Of a DNA stretch of 64,000 bases, positions 44,068 to 55,190 are shown one piece after another (position 1 is the stretch's first letter; each line of letters starts with the position of its first letter). The DNA comes from Nereocystis luetkeana (taxonomy: Eukaryota; Sar; Phaeophyceae; Laminariales; Laminariaceae), in assembly GCA_031213475.1 (NCBI GenBank), contig JARUPZ010000014.1:8135491-8199490 (forward strand). Reading direction: 5' to 3'. The notes under the pieces are model-generated. The model saw nothing but the letters and a program-made list of their open reading frames with translations, was not told the DNA's origin and searched no databases. Both the position numbers and the translations under genes were made by a program.

Positions 44068-45295
44068 GGGCCGGTCGCAACGGAGCCAAATAAAACAATA
44101 TTTAAATACAAAAACGAAGGGGAGCAGTGACGAGCATTTGAGTTTTATCTGTCAAACAGAAAAAAATAGAGATGGAGATACCGATACCTTCGTTTTCACA
44201 ATTCATTTTTTTGAAGTCCCGAAATGGGTGCAAAATACACGAAACATGGGATACCCAGGGTCGAAGAGGGACTTAGGAGCATGAAGTGTTGGGTAAAGTT
44301 CCGCAACCGTTTCTGCGACCGATTGGTAGCGATTTAGGAGATCCCCTAACTAGGGGATCCCTTTTGTCTTACGGGATTCCCATTTGCCTTGGGGGTCCCC
44401 TCTCGTCACAGAGATCCCCCTTAGGGGATCTTCAATTACCTTAGAGGAACCACACTCACGTTAGGGGATGCCCTTCCCTCTTAGGGGATCCCATTTTACC
44501 TTACAGGATCCCCCCTCACCTTCAGGGATCCCTACTCACCATACGGAATCCCTACTCACCTTGGGGGATCCCCACTCAACTCAGAGGACCCCCTCTCGCC
44601 TTAGCGGACCCCAACCATGTGTGTAGTGCATGTGCACCCAACTTGTGCGTATTGATATATTATACCTGTTGTTGGGCCATTCTGAACAATTGGATCGCGT
44701 GAAACATCGACCCGGCTTCTGTTCTTCGTTTCGTTTTTATTTCGCCTTGTTTCATTTCCTTTTCGCCACCGTTAGGACCCGCCATAAAGGCCCTTCCTAA
44801 CAAAAAAAAACATCACGATTCGTCATTTTTGATCTTGAATCGAGTCTTTTTTGTCGTGAATCATGACAAAACACACCATTCGTGACGCCGGGCGGCTACC
44901 CGAAGATACCGCTGGGCGCGGGCTAACGAGCACGTTGTGGCCTCCAAAATTGGGGGAGGAGTAGCCACAGGCCGGAGACAAAAGCGAAAATGACCAGAGA
45001 AGGTCACAGGCCAGGACCGGCAGACGGCCTGCAAGACGAAATCTCGCGGACCGGGCTTGGCGGACGACGGTCGGTGAGATTGTGGAATTTGGCAGGCTGG
45101 TTCAGGCTTCGGCCCGTGATTCGAAAATACCACTGGCCGAGCCGGGCGTGGTCGGCCCGGTCGGACCTGGCCGGGAACCACTCGAGGGAGAATTCTCTTC
45201 AACCGCTAAAATCGTTGGGTTTAAAAAGTTGGATATTTTCAGCTTTTTTTGGTAGAACTGTATCGTATTTTTTTTCGGTTGGTTAGGAACGGCCC
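44068..45295. mobile_element. Harbinger/Tourist-like TIR element, 1.23 kb (unit 1)
   Basis: Left end GGGCCGGTCGCAACGGAGCC. The right end, reverse-complemented, is GGGCCGTTCCTAACCAACCG. TAA lies before the left end (44065-44067); after the right end is TAC, which in unit 2 is TAA, so the target duplication was TAA and unit 1 has mutated. Its first 250 bp align with the 61916-62715 element (shared CCGATACC-TCGTTTTCACA, ATGGGATACCCAG, GGGTCGAAGAG). No transposase; GC-rich ORFs at 44861-45286 on both strands have no recognised domain. Confidence 0.75.
44333..44612. repeat. GGGATCCC-rich minisatellite (unit 1)
   Basis: About 10-12 imperfect units of roughly 25-28 bp of the form CTCACCTTAGGGGATCCCC. 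Many units contain a palindromic GGGATCCC. It lies inside the Harbinger-like element. Confidence 0.85.
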
Positions 45296-46526
45296 TACAC
45301 CCCGTGAGAATGCTTATAAAGCAAGTTGACCCGTCTCGGGGATGTGTCTCCGCCTCTTGAAGTTGAAAGACGGATCCATCTGCTTCGGAAGCTGTATCAG
45401 TTCCGTCTAGTCATCGAGATTTGATTATCGTCTCGGCGGAGCTCTCGTGCCAACAAATTTCTTGTACGATACGTACCTGTACACTATGGTGCCCCTGCTT
45501 ACAGCTGCTGAGTTTGCGGCACCGACGTAATCGATGGCGCGTCGCACTGCCGATTAGTTCAATCTACTGCTGCTGCTCAACTCACTGTTTCGGTGGCTAT
45601 CTGCACACGAAGTACACAGAACGGACCCCGAGCGTCTTGTAGGTGACACTTCCGAAAACAAAATGTGCTGCTTCCTGCTGCTGTGTGTGCTCTTTCACAT
45701 GAAGCCGTTCTTTCTACCAGTCGACATCCAGCACAACCAGTGTCCGTGCCGATTCTTCGATCCTAGAAGACATACTAGTTCTGGGGTCACAAAGCTACGC
45801 CACAGAGATACTACGTCGCCACGTATGCAGTAAGCACAGCAGTGGGCAATGCAATGCCATGTCATCATACTAGATACGACAGGCACGGCATTCACATTCT
45901 ATGAAATAGAGAAACGAAAGGAAACAATCAAAGAGAAAACAAGTAGACAAATCGAAAGGGAAAATAAAAAAATGAAAGCAGAAACCAAAATAAACAATCT
46001 GTCGTGCCCCCCGCCCCACAGGAGAGGTGGCCAACACTTGAAAAAGAACGAGTTGGAAAAAAAAGAAAAAAGAACAAAAACACCATCGATTGTACACAGA
46101 GTAAGACAAAGGACCAAAGAAAAAAAGATAACAAAGGGAAAATAACAGGCAGACCAAAGCCCAAAGCACCTTCCAGGTGGCGGCAGCAGCTTGTGGTACG
46201 AGTAGTATAGCCAGGTTCTCCCTGCTAATCCGCCTGGTACCTTGCTACCCAGACTGCCGTCTCCGCCCTGCGTTCGTCAACTATGCCCAGCCCCTTGGCG
46301 TCAGCCAATACGAAACGAGCAGAGCAGGTTCGTCTTCCAACCACGCTACACGACTCCTTCAGTACGGCTTATCAACCAGAAAAGGAGAGAAAAACAACAA
46401 ACTGAAAATCACGGAGATTCAGCGCAAGAAAGAAAAAAACAAACCAAAAAGAGAACACAAGGGAAGACCACGTTCGAACCAGCTGCACCAGTTGGTGGCA
46501 CTGGCAGTATGGTCATGTTCCACTTC
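45296..46526. other. Right part of unit 1, unassigned, with A-rich tract
   Basis: 45890-46160 is strongly A-rich and gives Lys/Glu-rich ORFs on plus and Phe/Leu-rich ORFs on minus; the matching 53470-53760 in unit 2 has several indels that shift frames, so it is not coding. 46200-46280 (CCTGGTACCTTGCTACCC) and 46460-46526 are pieces of a repeat that also continues past the end of unit 2 (54123-54200). Confidence 0.5.
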
Positions 46527-46616
46527 CTGAACGACGGACCCACCCGTTTACCCATGTACCTACCCACGTAAATACCAACTGCCGCTCCCACCCACAATCC
46601 CTTTTTTGTGTTACAC

Positions 46617-47138
46617 ATGTGCCCGCCATGCGGTTCCTTCACAAGCACGACTAGTAAGTCTACTGGACGTCCACCTCATACCTGCGCGGTCTGCGGGCAA
46701 TACCATGCACCCGCCGGCCCGTACGGCAAGAGGTTCGCTGCCCACGATAACCAGGGTGGCTCCCTTTGTCGGCACCGTACGGAATACTCCCACTGTGATG
46801 GGGAAGCTTGCCGGCCTCCTTCCATCACGAGCACCACGATCCGAACGGATTGCTTCAACTGCGACACCTCAGCGGTTTTTGACCTCTCTCGACAGGGAGA
46901 GAATTTTGTTTTTGCGAGGGATGTTTTTTTGAGCAGAGGGCGAACGTCGTCCACTCCGCTGTTGAACACTTGCAATAGAACAAGTTGCGCGTGCGCGCAT
47001 CCCCCGTGTATCGCGTTGTCAGTGCCACTGTTGGGGCAAACGCCGTCGTCGTGTGTCCACTACTTTTCTGTCATACAATGTGTCGTGGATTATTCGCAAA
47101 CCGTCGTGCAACGGGTAAAATTATATTTCTTGTTGTAG
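46617..47138 (+). CDS. Hypothetical Cys-rich protein, unit 2
   Basis: Same 173-residue frame as 39076-39597, offset by 7541. I see one amino-acid difference (Leu to His just before TCAVC) and otherwise the same Cys/His pattern. Coding status is as uncertain as for the first copy. Confidence 0.35.
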   Translation: MCPPCGSFTSTTSKSTGRPPHTCAVCGQYHAPAGPYGKRFAAHDNQGGSLCRHRTEYSHCDGEACRPPSITSTTIRTDCFNCDTSAVFDLSRQGENFVFARDVFLSRGRTSSTPLLNTCNRTSCACAHPPCIALSVPLLGQTPSSCVHYFSVIQCVVDYSQTVVQRVKLYFLL

Positions 47139-49719
47139 ACCGTTGTGGTCGTTCACCCTGTCATGGTTGGCGATTGTTGTCGTGTTTTTTTCCGTATGTA
47201 AGGCCTCGCGTATTGTTGCTCGTTCTCCTTTACTCGCGATGACGCATGATCGCTTCCAGCAAGTTATGGGATATTGTGTCTGGTCGCTTCTTCTTGTCGT
47301 AACCCCTCGTCGTCGTGCTGTACATAGGCCGTCTCTAGTAGACCGTTGTTGCCCTGTATCGTTTATGTTTTAGACCCTTGTTGCCGTAGTCCTGTTTTTT
47401 GTCATTGCCTTATTTGCTCGTGGCTTCGCGGGCGTTCTGTTATTTTAGTGCTCGTCCTTCTTCTGTATTTTCGCTGTTCTTTGTTTCCGCAGATCAAGAC
47501 AGGAAAGTTTACCGTCTTCGCAGAACGTCGTGCAACGGGTAAAACTCCCTTTGTTGTTGTGGTCCGGTGTAGTCATTTACCTTGTCATCCTTGGCGATTG
47601 TTGTCGTATTTTCTGGCGTATGTAAGGTGTCGCAATTTGTTCCTCGTTCTCCATTTCTCGCGAATACACATTATCGGTTTCAGCGCGCTACGGGGGTGTT
47701 TGACTATGGTCGCTTCTTCTTGCTTTGTCGTCGTGGTTTAATACAAGAAAATACAGGCCGTATGTTGTAGTCCGTCGTTGCCCTGGATCCTTGATGTCTT
47801 AGACCGTTGTCGCTGTAGAACTTTTCGTTGGCATTGCCTTTTTTTCTCTCGTGGCCTCGCTGGCGATTTGTTAGAGTAGTGTTCGTCCTCCGTCTGTCTT
47901 TTTTTCGTGTTTTAGACCCTTGTCACCGTAGACCGTTTGTTTGGCATTGCCTTATCTGCAGCGTGCCGTCTTCAAGTCTTGTCTACCTCCTCCGTCTTTC
48001 TGCTTTTCCCCTGATATTCGTTTTTTTCAGTCTGCGTGCCGTTGTGCATTTGAGAGTACAACAGCGCCCCTCTAGCATCATAATCTCGACGCACTTCTTA
48101 CAGGGCGTTAGACGTCGGCCGTTTTTGTGTCGTACGCCGTCGTCGTCGTATGTCGTCTACCTTTCTCTCATACTATGCTACGTTTTTAAGGTTTCTCGAC
48201 CTCTCCCTATTTGTAGTGCGGCGCCCCTCTAGCTTCTTTGTCTCGAAGCACCTATCTGAGGGATTTGGACGTCGGCCGTCTCTTTATGTTTTATGACATC
48301 CTCATCGTACCTTATGAGGGATGAGGCATTCGTACGTTTGCCTACCTTTTGGCAGTTCCTCTCGCCATCTATCTGCCGATATCTTCCTTGGGGTTAATAC
48401 GAATTTCTCCCGCCCTTCGGCTTGTTCCGATTTCTTCAATTAATTACCGGTTTTTTCTATTGCAGCTACTTGTCGGCTGCTTCACTTGTTGGAGCCTTTA
48501 ATCTTCCTTCTTGAGTTTCCTGGTTTGTTGCTTGCACTTGTTCGACCTGTGAACCCTTTCTGTTGCGCTTGCTTGTTTTCATTGTTATCCGTTGTATGAT
48601 GGCTCCTCCTGCTGGCACTGCTGGATCGCCTGCTTCACACCTTTTGTTGGCTCCATTGTTCCACCGTATCATCTACCTCCTCTATTCGTTCGCGTTCTCT
48701 CACTAACGACGTGCCCTTGTGCGGCTTGTCCACTCTCATTCTCGGTGATGCTGTTTCATGTGCTTGGTGTAATCTGTCTTCCAACACAAATATAAGACAC
48801 TACTGCATGTTAACACCTAGGGAACAGCAGGGCAACGACTGCCTTATTCTCCAATGGTAAATTCCAGGCAGAAAGTGAACGAGACCTACAGTATGTACAC
48901 AGGTAGGGCAACATATGTAAGAGAGAATTAACAGCATGTCTGTTGTGTGCGAGTATGAGTGGGCCCCAAAGCTTCATTGTGGGCACGCACTGCAGCAGTA
49001 ATATATATAGAGATATTAAAATTAAGAATGACGGATATACAGTATTTAGGCCTTGTGCTCTCCGGAGAAACAACACACCAACAAGACGAAATCCTTCCGC
49101 ACTCAAAACGCATCGGTACCACGGCCATGCACGCCCAACTCGAGTCAAGATCGACCGATTGTGCAGAGATACCGCTGTTGTGGAATTCTGTAACGCGCAG
49201 CTTTCTCAATCGGCAATAATACAACACACGACTATAACGGAACGACACACTACTCGCAAAGTAATAGGAGCCTGTACTCATCGCTGAACGTTTCCAGTGG
49301 CTTCGCTCTCTATTTGTTTCAGGGCGCTTCGCGCCAAAGGAGTTCAATCGCTCATCGGAGGCAAGACAAAGCTACGCGACGGGCATAGACAGAGAGAACA
49401 ACCAAAATCGCACCTACTCACGCCGCTACCAAGGACAACGGGGATGAAATACCCCCCGTAATTTTACTCTGTATATAAGTACGATATTGTTGGCCCCGCG
49501 CTCACATCGCTCCTCAGCGTTTTTTTTTCGTATCTAGTTGCGTTGCTCGCGCTAGCGCGAGATTACATTCGCATCACGGGACGACACTGCCTCGTCGTGA
49601 TCCCCGACTCCGATTGTGACGGGGCGGGCTCGGGCGTGCCTGCGACGTGCCCTTGTTGCCGGCTGGTCGGGTGTGAGTACGGCACCTGTGAGTTGGGCCG
49701 GTTGTTTTGTTTTACCTGA

Positions 49720-50440
49720 TCGATAACAGTCTCGTGGCCGAAGAATTTGGTTGGCGATCTACCTTTTCTCCGTCAGGCTTACGTTTGGCCGGTCAAACAC
49801 TTTTTGAATATAGAATAGTTCCCACCATTGGGATGCCCTTGACAGCTGGGGTCGGATGTGCAGTGCACGTTTCTCTCAGAACCCAGACCGCCAGCTGTCA
49901 GTTGGACTATTATGGGGGACCATAGTTGATTGGGCCTGGTATACATAAAAACCTTTATACTTTTCCATTTCTACTCACCGTATTTGGTCCTATCAAATAT
50001 GGTCGTCCGTAGTAGTTGAGTGGGCCATACTTGACTTATCACAGTCTCATGGCCGAAGAGTTTGGTGGACGACCTACCTTTGCCCCGTCAGGCCTACGTT
50101 TGGCCCATCAAACCCTTTTCTAATGCATATGAGTTCCCACCATCGGGATGTCCTTGATAGATAGCTGTGGCCGGATGTGCTGTTCAGGTTTCATACATTT
50201 TTATAAAAGCGCCAGCTGTGACTTGGACTAGTTGAGATAGCCATGTTTGGCATATCACAGAGTCTCGTGACCCAAGGTTTTGGTTGATGGCTTACCGTGG
50301 CCCCGTCAGGCCTATATTTGGCCTGCCTAGCCTTCTGAAATATATTAGTTTAGAGCGTTGCGATCTCCTTGACGGCTGCCCATCAAATGGCAAATGCGCC
50401 GTCAACGACATATATATATGCTCGCTCGTCCCGGTAAAAA
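49720..50440. repeat. 210-bp tandem array, 3 copies, split by a MITE (unit 2)
   Basis: Second copy of the array at 42140-42860, with the same order and a four-base duplication (ATAG) near 50160. Confidence 0.85.
49910..50012. mobile_element. MITE, about 103 bp, TA target duplication (unit 2)
   Basis: Copy of the MITE at 42330-42432 in the same place within the array, so the insertion predates the 7.55-kb duplication. Confidence 0.88.
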
Positions 50441-51646
50441 TATGATGTTTTCGATGCCAGCATCCAGATTGGCCCTCTTCTCCTTTACTTAAAACGAAAC
50501 GGGAGAGGCCGCTTTCCTCGGCGGCTCTTGACGGCTCATGGCGGCAAGAGTATGGGGGATATGGGCTGGGGTAGCGGATGTCATCCTCCGCTATTGTTTG
50601 TGCGTTGAGGGTAAGGCGTTCCGGAAACGAGTGTCGAAAGTCCGATTCGGGATAATCTCGCTGTGAAAGCACGAGTTTTGCGCACAACTGCAGATATTTT
50701 GTAGGCTATGGTCGCGAAACGAGCGTCGCGACCCTCTCCGGCTGCTGTGCACGCCGGGCGAACAGACTCCCTAAGTCAGAGAGGACGGGGAATTTGGCGT
50801 CGACCTAGTCGAACTGGGCTACGCCGCGGCAGGAACGGTACGGTGGTGGAGTCACGAGCGGTTTATAAAAAAACGTTATTCTACGCACACGACTGGCAGG
50901 CAGTGTCACATCCATCGTATATATTTAGTTGTGTTGTGCAGGCGTTTTTTGTTCTTGTGCAACTCCAAGATGATTTAGACGTAGAAGTTATTAACCAGTG
51001 TATGTATACACGTACGTGTGCGTTACGCTCACCCTGCCACTGGTTCGTTTCTGACCCTAGAGGGTATGATTATGTTTTTCCTCGACGAGTCGTGTCTACT
51101 GAAGTAGATACCAATGGAGTACGCACTCGGTAAGACTCGAACACACAACTTAATTTGAGTAGGGACGTCATTCACCCAGTACAAAGGACCTCTATTGGGG
51201 CCGCCATTATACCTTCTCTCATCATGCCCCTTGGTGCTTTCCTGCCTCGATTGTTGTGCCGAAAGCGGCCTCGGGCGTGCGTGATGTGCTATACTGCTGC
51301 TGTTACTGCCGCTGCTTGCTGCTGCTACTGTTGCTCCACTGCTGCTGCTTCGAGCAGCTGCTGTGTTGTTCTGATTTAGCCGCTTCTGCTTCTCACGCAG
51401 TCCGCCTCACAGAATAGGTTGGCCTGGGATACACAATTGATAATTTCCTCCTCGTGTGCCACCCGGCTCTCCTTCCTCGACTGGTGCGCCTGGGGCAGTC
51501 ACGGATGTTCATGATGTGGTACTACGCGGTTGCTCCTGCCTCTATTCTGCCGCTGCTCCGGTGCTGCTGCTATGTGCATGTGCTACTACTGTGCTGTTCT
51601 GCTGCTGTTCTTGCTATCTATGTCTGCGGTATGTTTTGGTTCTTAA

Positions 51647-52870
51647 GGGCCGGTCGCAACGGAGCCAAATAAAACAATATTTAAATACAAAAACGAAGGG
51701 GAGCAGTGACGAGCATTTGAGTTTTATCTGTCAAACATAAAAAAATAGAGATGGACATACCGATACCTTCGTTTTCACAATTCATTTTTTTGAAGTCCCG
51801 AAATGGGTGCAAAATACACGAAACATGGGATACCCAGGGTCGAAGAGGGACTTAGGAGCATGAAGTGTTGGGTAAAGTTCCGCAACCGTTTCTGCGACCG
51901 ATTGGTAGCGATTTAGGAGATCCCCTAACTAGGGGATCCCTTTTGTCTTACGGGATTCCCATTTGTCTTGGTGGTCCCCTCTCGTCACAGAGATCCCCCT
52001 TAGGGGATCTTCAATTACCTTAGAGGAACCACACTCACGTTAGGGGATGCCCTCCCCTCTTAGGGGATCCCATTTTACCTTACAGGATCCCCCCTCACCT
52101 TCAGGGATCCCTACTCACCATACGGAATCCCTACTCACCTTGGGGGATCCCCACTCAACTCAGAGGACCCCCTCTCGCCTTAGCGGACCCCAACCATGTG
52201 TGTAGTGCATGTGCACCCAACTTGTGCGTATTGATATATTATACCTGTTGAGCCATTCTGAACAATTGGATCGCGTGAAACATCGACCCGGCTTCTGTTC
52301 TTCGTTTCGTTTTTATTTCGCCTTGTTTCATTTCCTTTTCGCCACCGTTAGGACCCGCCATAAAGGCCCTTCCTAACAAAAAAAACATCACGATTCGTCA
52401 TTTTTGATCTTGAATCGAGTCTTTTTTGTCGTGAATCATGACAAAACACACCATTCGTGACGCCGGGCGGCTACCCGAAGATACCGCTGGGCGCGGGCTA
52501 ACGAGCACGTTGTGGCCTCTAAAATTGGGGGAGGAGTAGCCACAGGCCGGAGACAAAAGCGAAAATGACCAGAGAAGGTCACAGGCCAGGACCGGCAGAC
52601 GGCCTGCAAGACGAAATCTCGCGGACCGGGCTTGGCGGACGACGGTCGGTGAGATTGTGGAATTTGGCAGGCTGGTTCACGCTTCGGCCCGTGATTCGAA
52701 AATACCACTGGCCGAGCCGGGCGTGGTCGGCCCGGTCGGACCTGGCCGGGAACCACTCGAGGGAGAATTCTCTTCAACCGCCAAAATCGTTGGGTTTAAA
52801 AAGTTGGATATTTTCAGCTTTTTTTGGTAGAACTGTATCGTACTTTTTTTCGGTTGGTTAGGAACGGCCC
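51647..52870. mobile_element. Harbinger/Tourist-like TIR element (unit 2)
   Basis: Copy of 44068-45295. Here both flanks keep TAA (51644-51646 and 52871-52873), which identifies the 3-bp target duplication typical of PIF/Harbinger-related elements. Confidence 0.78.
51912..52191. repeat. GGGATCCC-rich minisatellite (unit 2)
   Basis: Copy of 44333-44612 with a few substitutions and the same unit order. Confidence 0.85.
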
Positions 52871-54238
52871 TAAACCCCGTGAGAATGCTTATAAAGCAAG
52901 TTGACCCGTCTCGGGGATGTGTCTCCGCCTCTTGAAGTTGAAAGACGGATCCATCTGCTTCGGAAGCTGTATCAGTTCCGTCTAGTCATCGAGATTTGAT
53001 TATCGTCTCGGCGGAGCTCTCGTGCCAACAAATTTCTTGTACGATACGTACCTGTACACTATGGTGCCCCTGCTTACAGCTGCTGAGTTTGCGGCACCGA
53101 CGTAATCGATGGCGCGTCGCACTGCCGATTAGTTCAATCTATTGTGCTGCTCAACTCACTGTTTCGGTGGCTATCTGCACACGAAGTACACAGAACGGAC
53201 CCCGAGCGTCTTGTACGTGACACTTCCGAAAACAAAATGTGCTGCTTCCTGCTGCTGTGTGTGCTCTTTCACATGAAACCGTTCTTTTTACCAGTCGACA
53301 TCCAGCACAACCAGTGTCCGTGCCGATTCTTCGATCCTAGAAGACATACTAGTTCTGTGGTCACAAAGCTACGCCACAGAGATACTACGTCGCCACGTAT
53401 GCAGTAAGCACAGCAGTGGGTAATGCAATGCCATGTCATCATACCAGGTACTAGATACGACAAGTACGGCATACACATTCTATGAAATAGAGAAACGAAA
53501 GGAAACAATCAAAGAGAAAACAAGTATATAGACAAATCGAAAGAGAAAAGAAGAAAATGAAAGCAAAATCTAGGAGAAACAATCTGCCGTGCCCCCCCCC
53601 CCGCAGGCGAGGTGGCCAACACTTGAAAAAGAACGAGCTGGAAAAAAAGGAAGAAAAAAAAAAGAAAACACACCACTGCTTGTAAACAGAGGAAGACAAA
53701 GAACCAAGGAAAAAAGATAACAAAGGGAAAATAACAGGCAGACCAAAGCCCAAAGCACCCTTCAGGTGGCGTCAGCAGTTTATGGTACGAGTAGTATAGC
53801 CAGGTTCCCCCTGCTAATCCGCCTGGTACCTTGCTACCCTGACTGCCGTCTCCGCCCTGCGTTCGTCAACTATGCCCAGCCCCTTGGCGTCAGGCACGAC
53901 GAAACGAGCAGAGAAGGACCGTCATCCAACCACGCCACACGACTCCTTTAGTACGGCTTATCAATCAGAAAAGGAAGAGGAAGAGAAAAAAATTATCTGA
54001 AAATCACGGAGATTCAGCGCAAGAAAGAAAAAAACAAATAAAAAAAAGAACACAAGGGAAGACCACGTTCGAACCAGCTGCACCAGTTGGTGGCACTGGC
54101 AGCATGGTCATGTTCTACTTCCGAGTCGGCCTGGTGCCTTGCTACCCTGTCTGCCATCTCCTTCCTACTTTCGTCTACCGCAGTTTCCCTTCTACCCCTC
54201 CTGTTCCCCCCCCTCTCCGCATTCCCTTGGTCGGGCTT

Positions 54239-55190
54239 TCAACCACTTCTCCTGTTGCCCCCTCCACCCTCACCCCCTTGGACACCATCCACGGCGGATG
54301 CGCGGCGCTGCCTACTCATCTCAGCCTCAGCCTCGTGCCACCTCACCATGAACCGTTCGGCTGCTTCAAGGATCCCCCGGTACCACTTCCCCGCATTTTT
54401 GGCTGCAGTGGACCACAACGCGGTCTCAACTCCAAACACCAAGGGGGCAACTTCCGTGACCCTTCGGTGGCTGGGAACTCCATAAGGTCTTCGACTATGC
54501 ATCTATGCCAAGTCTTACACTGTCCGCCTGGTCTCGGGTTCTCCCCACCAGCTATCGTCCCGAACATTACCCGACTGGGTAATCGCTCCTTGCTTCGCCG
54601 TGCCACCCCCCCCCTCAAAGAAGAGCCGCCGTTGACGAATGAATGGTCGTTTCGATGATCTCGCAACGTGTCGTCTTGAGGGCCTTCGCGTACGAGAGGG
54701 TGGCATGGTCAGTACGAAATCGGCGCCGGAAGCCAATGACTCGCAACAGGACTTGATGGTGAGCTGTTCGAAGCTTTGCAAAGTGTTCCGCTCTGAGGGT
54801 CCACGTCAAACACCTGTACAACAGGGTCTAAATCACCTCAGCCTTCAGCATTCGGACTTCAAGGCTAACGGAGGCGGTCGTCCTATCATACAGCTCCGGG
54901 CCGAACCGTTTGAGGCATGCTCGCATGAGGCGGATCCGTCGGTCGATTTCGAGCGAGAGGTCAGCGTTTTCGTGGATAACGCCGCCTAGGTATAAGAACT
55001 GGGTCGTCTGCTTATACCTCTAGCCTGCCGCTTCGATAACGAGCGGTGGTGCCACGGTTGTCTGGTCTGATGTTCGTAGGACCATTGTCTCTGTCTTCTT
55101 TTCCGACACCGTGAGACCTGCTGCTTCGTCATCATTTTCACGAGCCTTTCAGCCGACTTCGCGACAATTCCTGCATCATCTGTCTACGAA
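54239..55190 (-). pseudogene. Non-LTR (LINE) reverse transcriptase, C-terminal fragment
   Basis: Read on the minus strand from about 55190. TDDAGIVAKSAERLVKMMT places the RT catalytic Asp-Asp. Then come AGLTVSEKKTETMVLRTSDQ, TQFLYLGGVIHENADLSLEI (the typical LGG segment after the RT palm) and RIRLMRACLKRFG. Next, LRAEHFAKLRTAHHQVLLRV and RTDHATLSYAKALKTTRCE, then VMFGTIAGGENPRPGGQ and WYRGILEAAERFMVRWH. This is the usual C-terminal order of jockey/RTE-like non-LTR RTs. The frame changes at least twice between 54820 and 54240 (one near the long C run at 54605), and there is an in-frame TAG at about 55020-55030. The 5' end, endonuclease and most of RT are absent, as in a 5'-truncated LINE insertion. 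Confidence 0.82.

Larger units (their letters stand above)
38986..46526. repeat. 7.55-kb duplicated segment, unit 1
   Basis: 38986-46526 recurs head to tail at 46527-54122. By eye the identity is about 98-99%, with substitutions, poly-T or poly-A length changes and small indels. It starts at CTGAACGACGGACCCACC in both units. Contents in order: Cys-rich ORF, 420-bp internal repeat, unassigned 40.7-42.1 kb, 210-bp array with MITE, tRNA-like piece, CTG-rich stretch, Harbinger-like element with minisatellite, A-rich tract. No transposase or RT is inside, so I treat it as a tandem segmental duplication, not one mobile element. Confidence 0.93.
46527..54122. repeat. 7.55-kb duplicated segment, unit 2
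   Basis: Head-to-tail copy of 38986-46526. The offset grows from 7541 to about 7582 after two small insertions near 48345 and 48440, then varies slightly. The end is set at TTCTACTTCC (54122), after which unit 1 would run into CTGAACGACGG but the sequence here continues with GAGTCGGCCTGG. Unit contents are as in unit 1. Confidence 0.93.

Noticed and set aside
44333..44612. TTAGGGG motifs considered as an interstitial telomere
   Set aside because: The unit is about 27 bp with GGGATCCC, not a short uniform telomere repeat.
44861..45286. Overlapping ORFs of 113 (-) and 98 (+) residues inside the TIR element
   Set aside because: Opposite-strand overlap, no domain, and no resemblance to a transposase.
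45895..46169. Lys/Glu-rich plus ORF and Phe-rich minus ORFs
   Set aside because: A-rich low-complexity sequence; unit 2 has indels that shift the frames.
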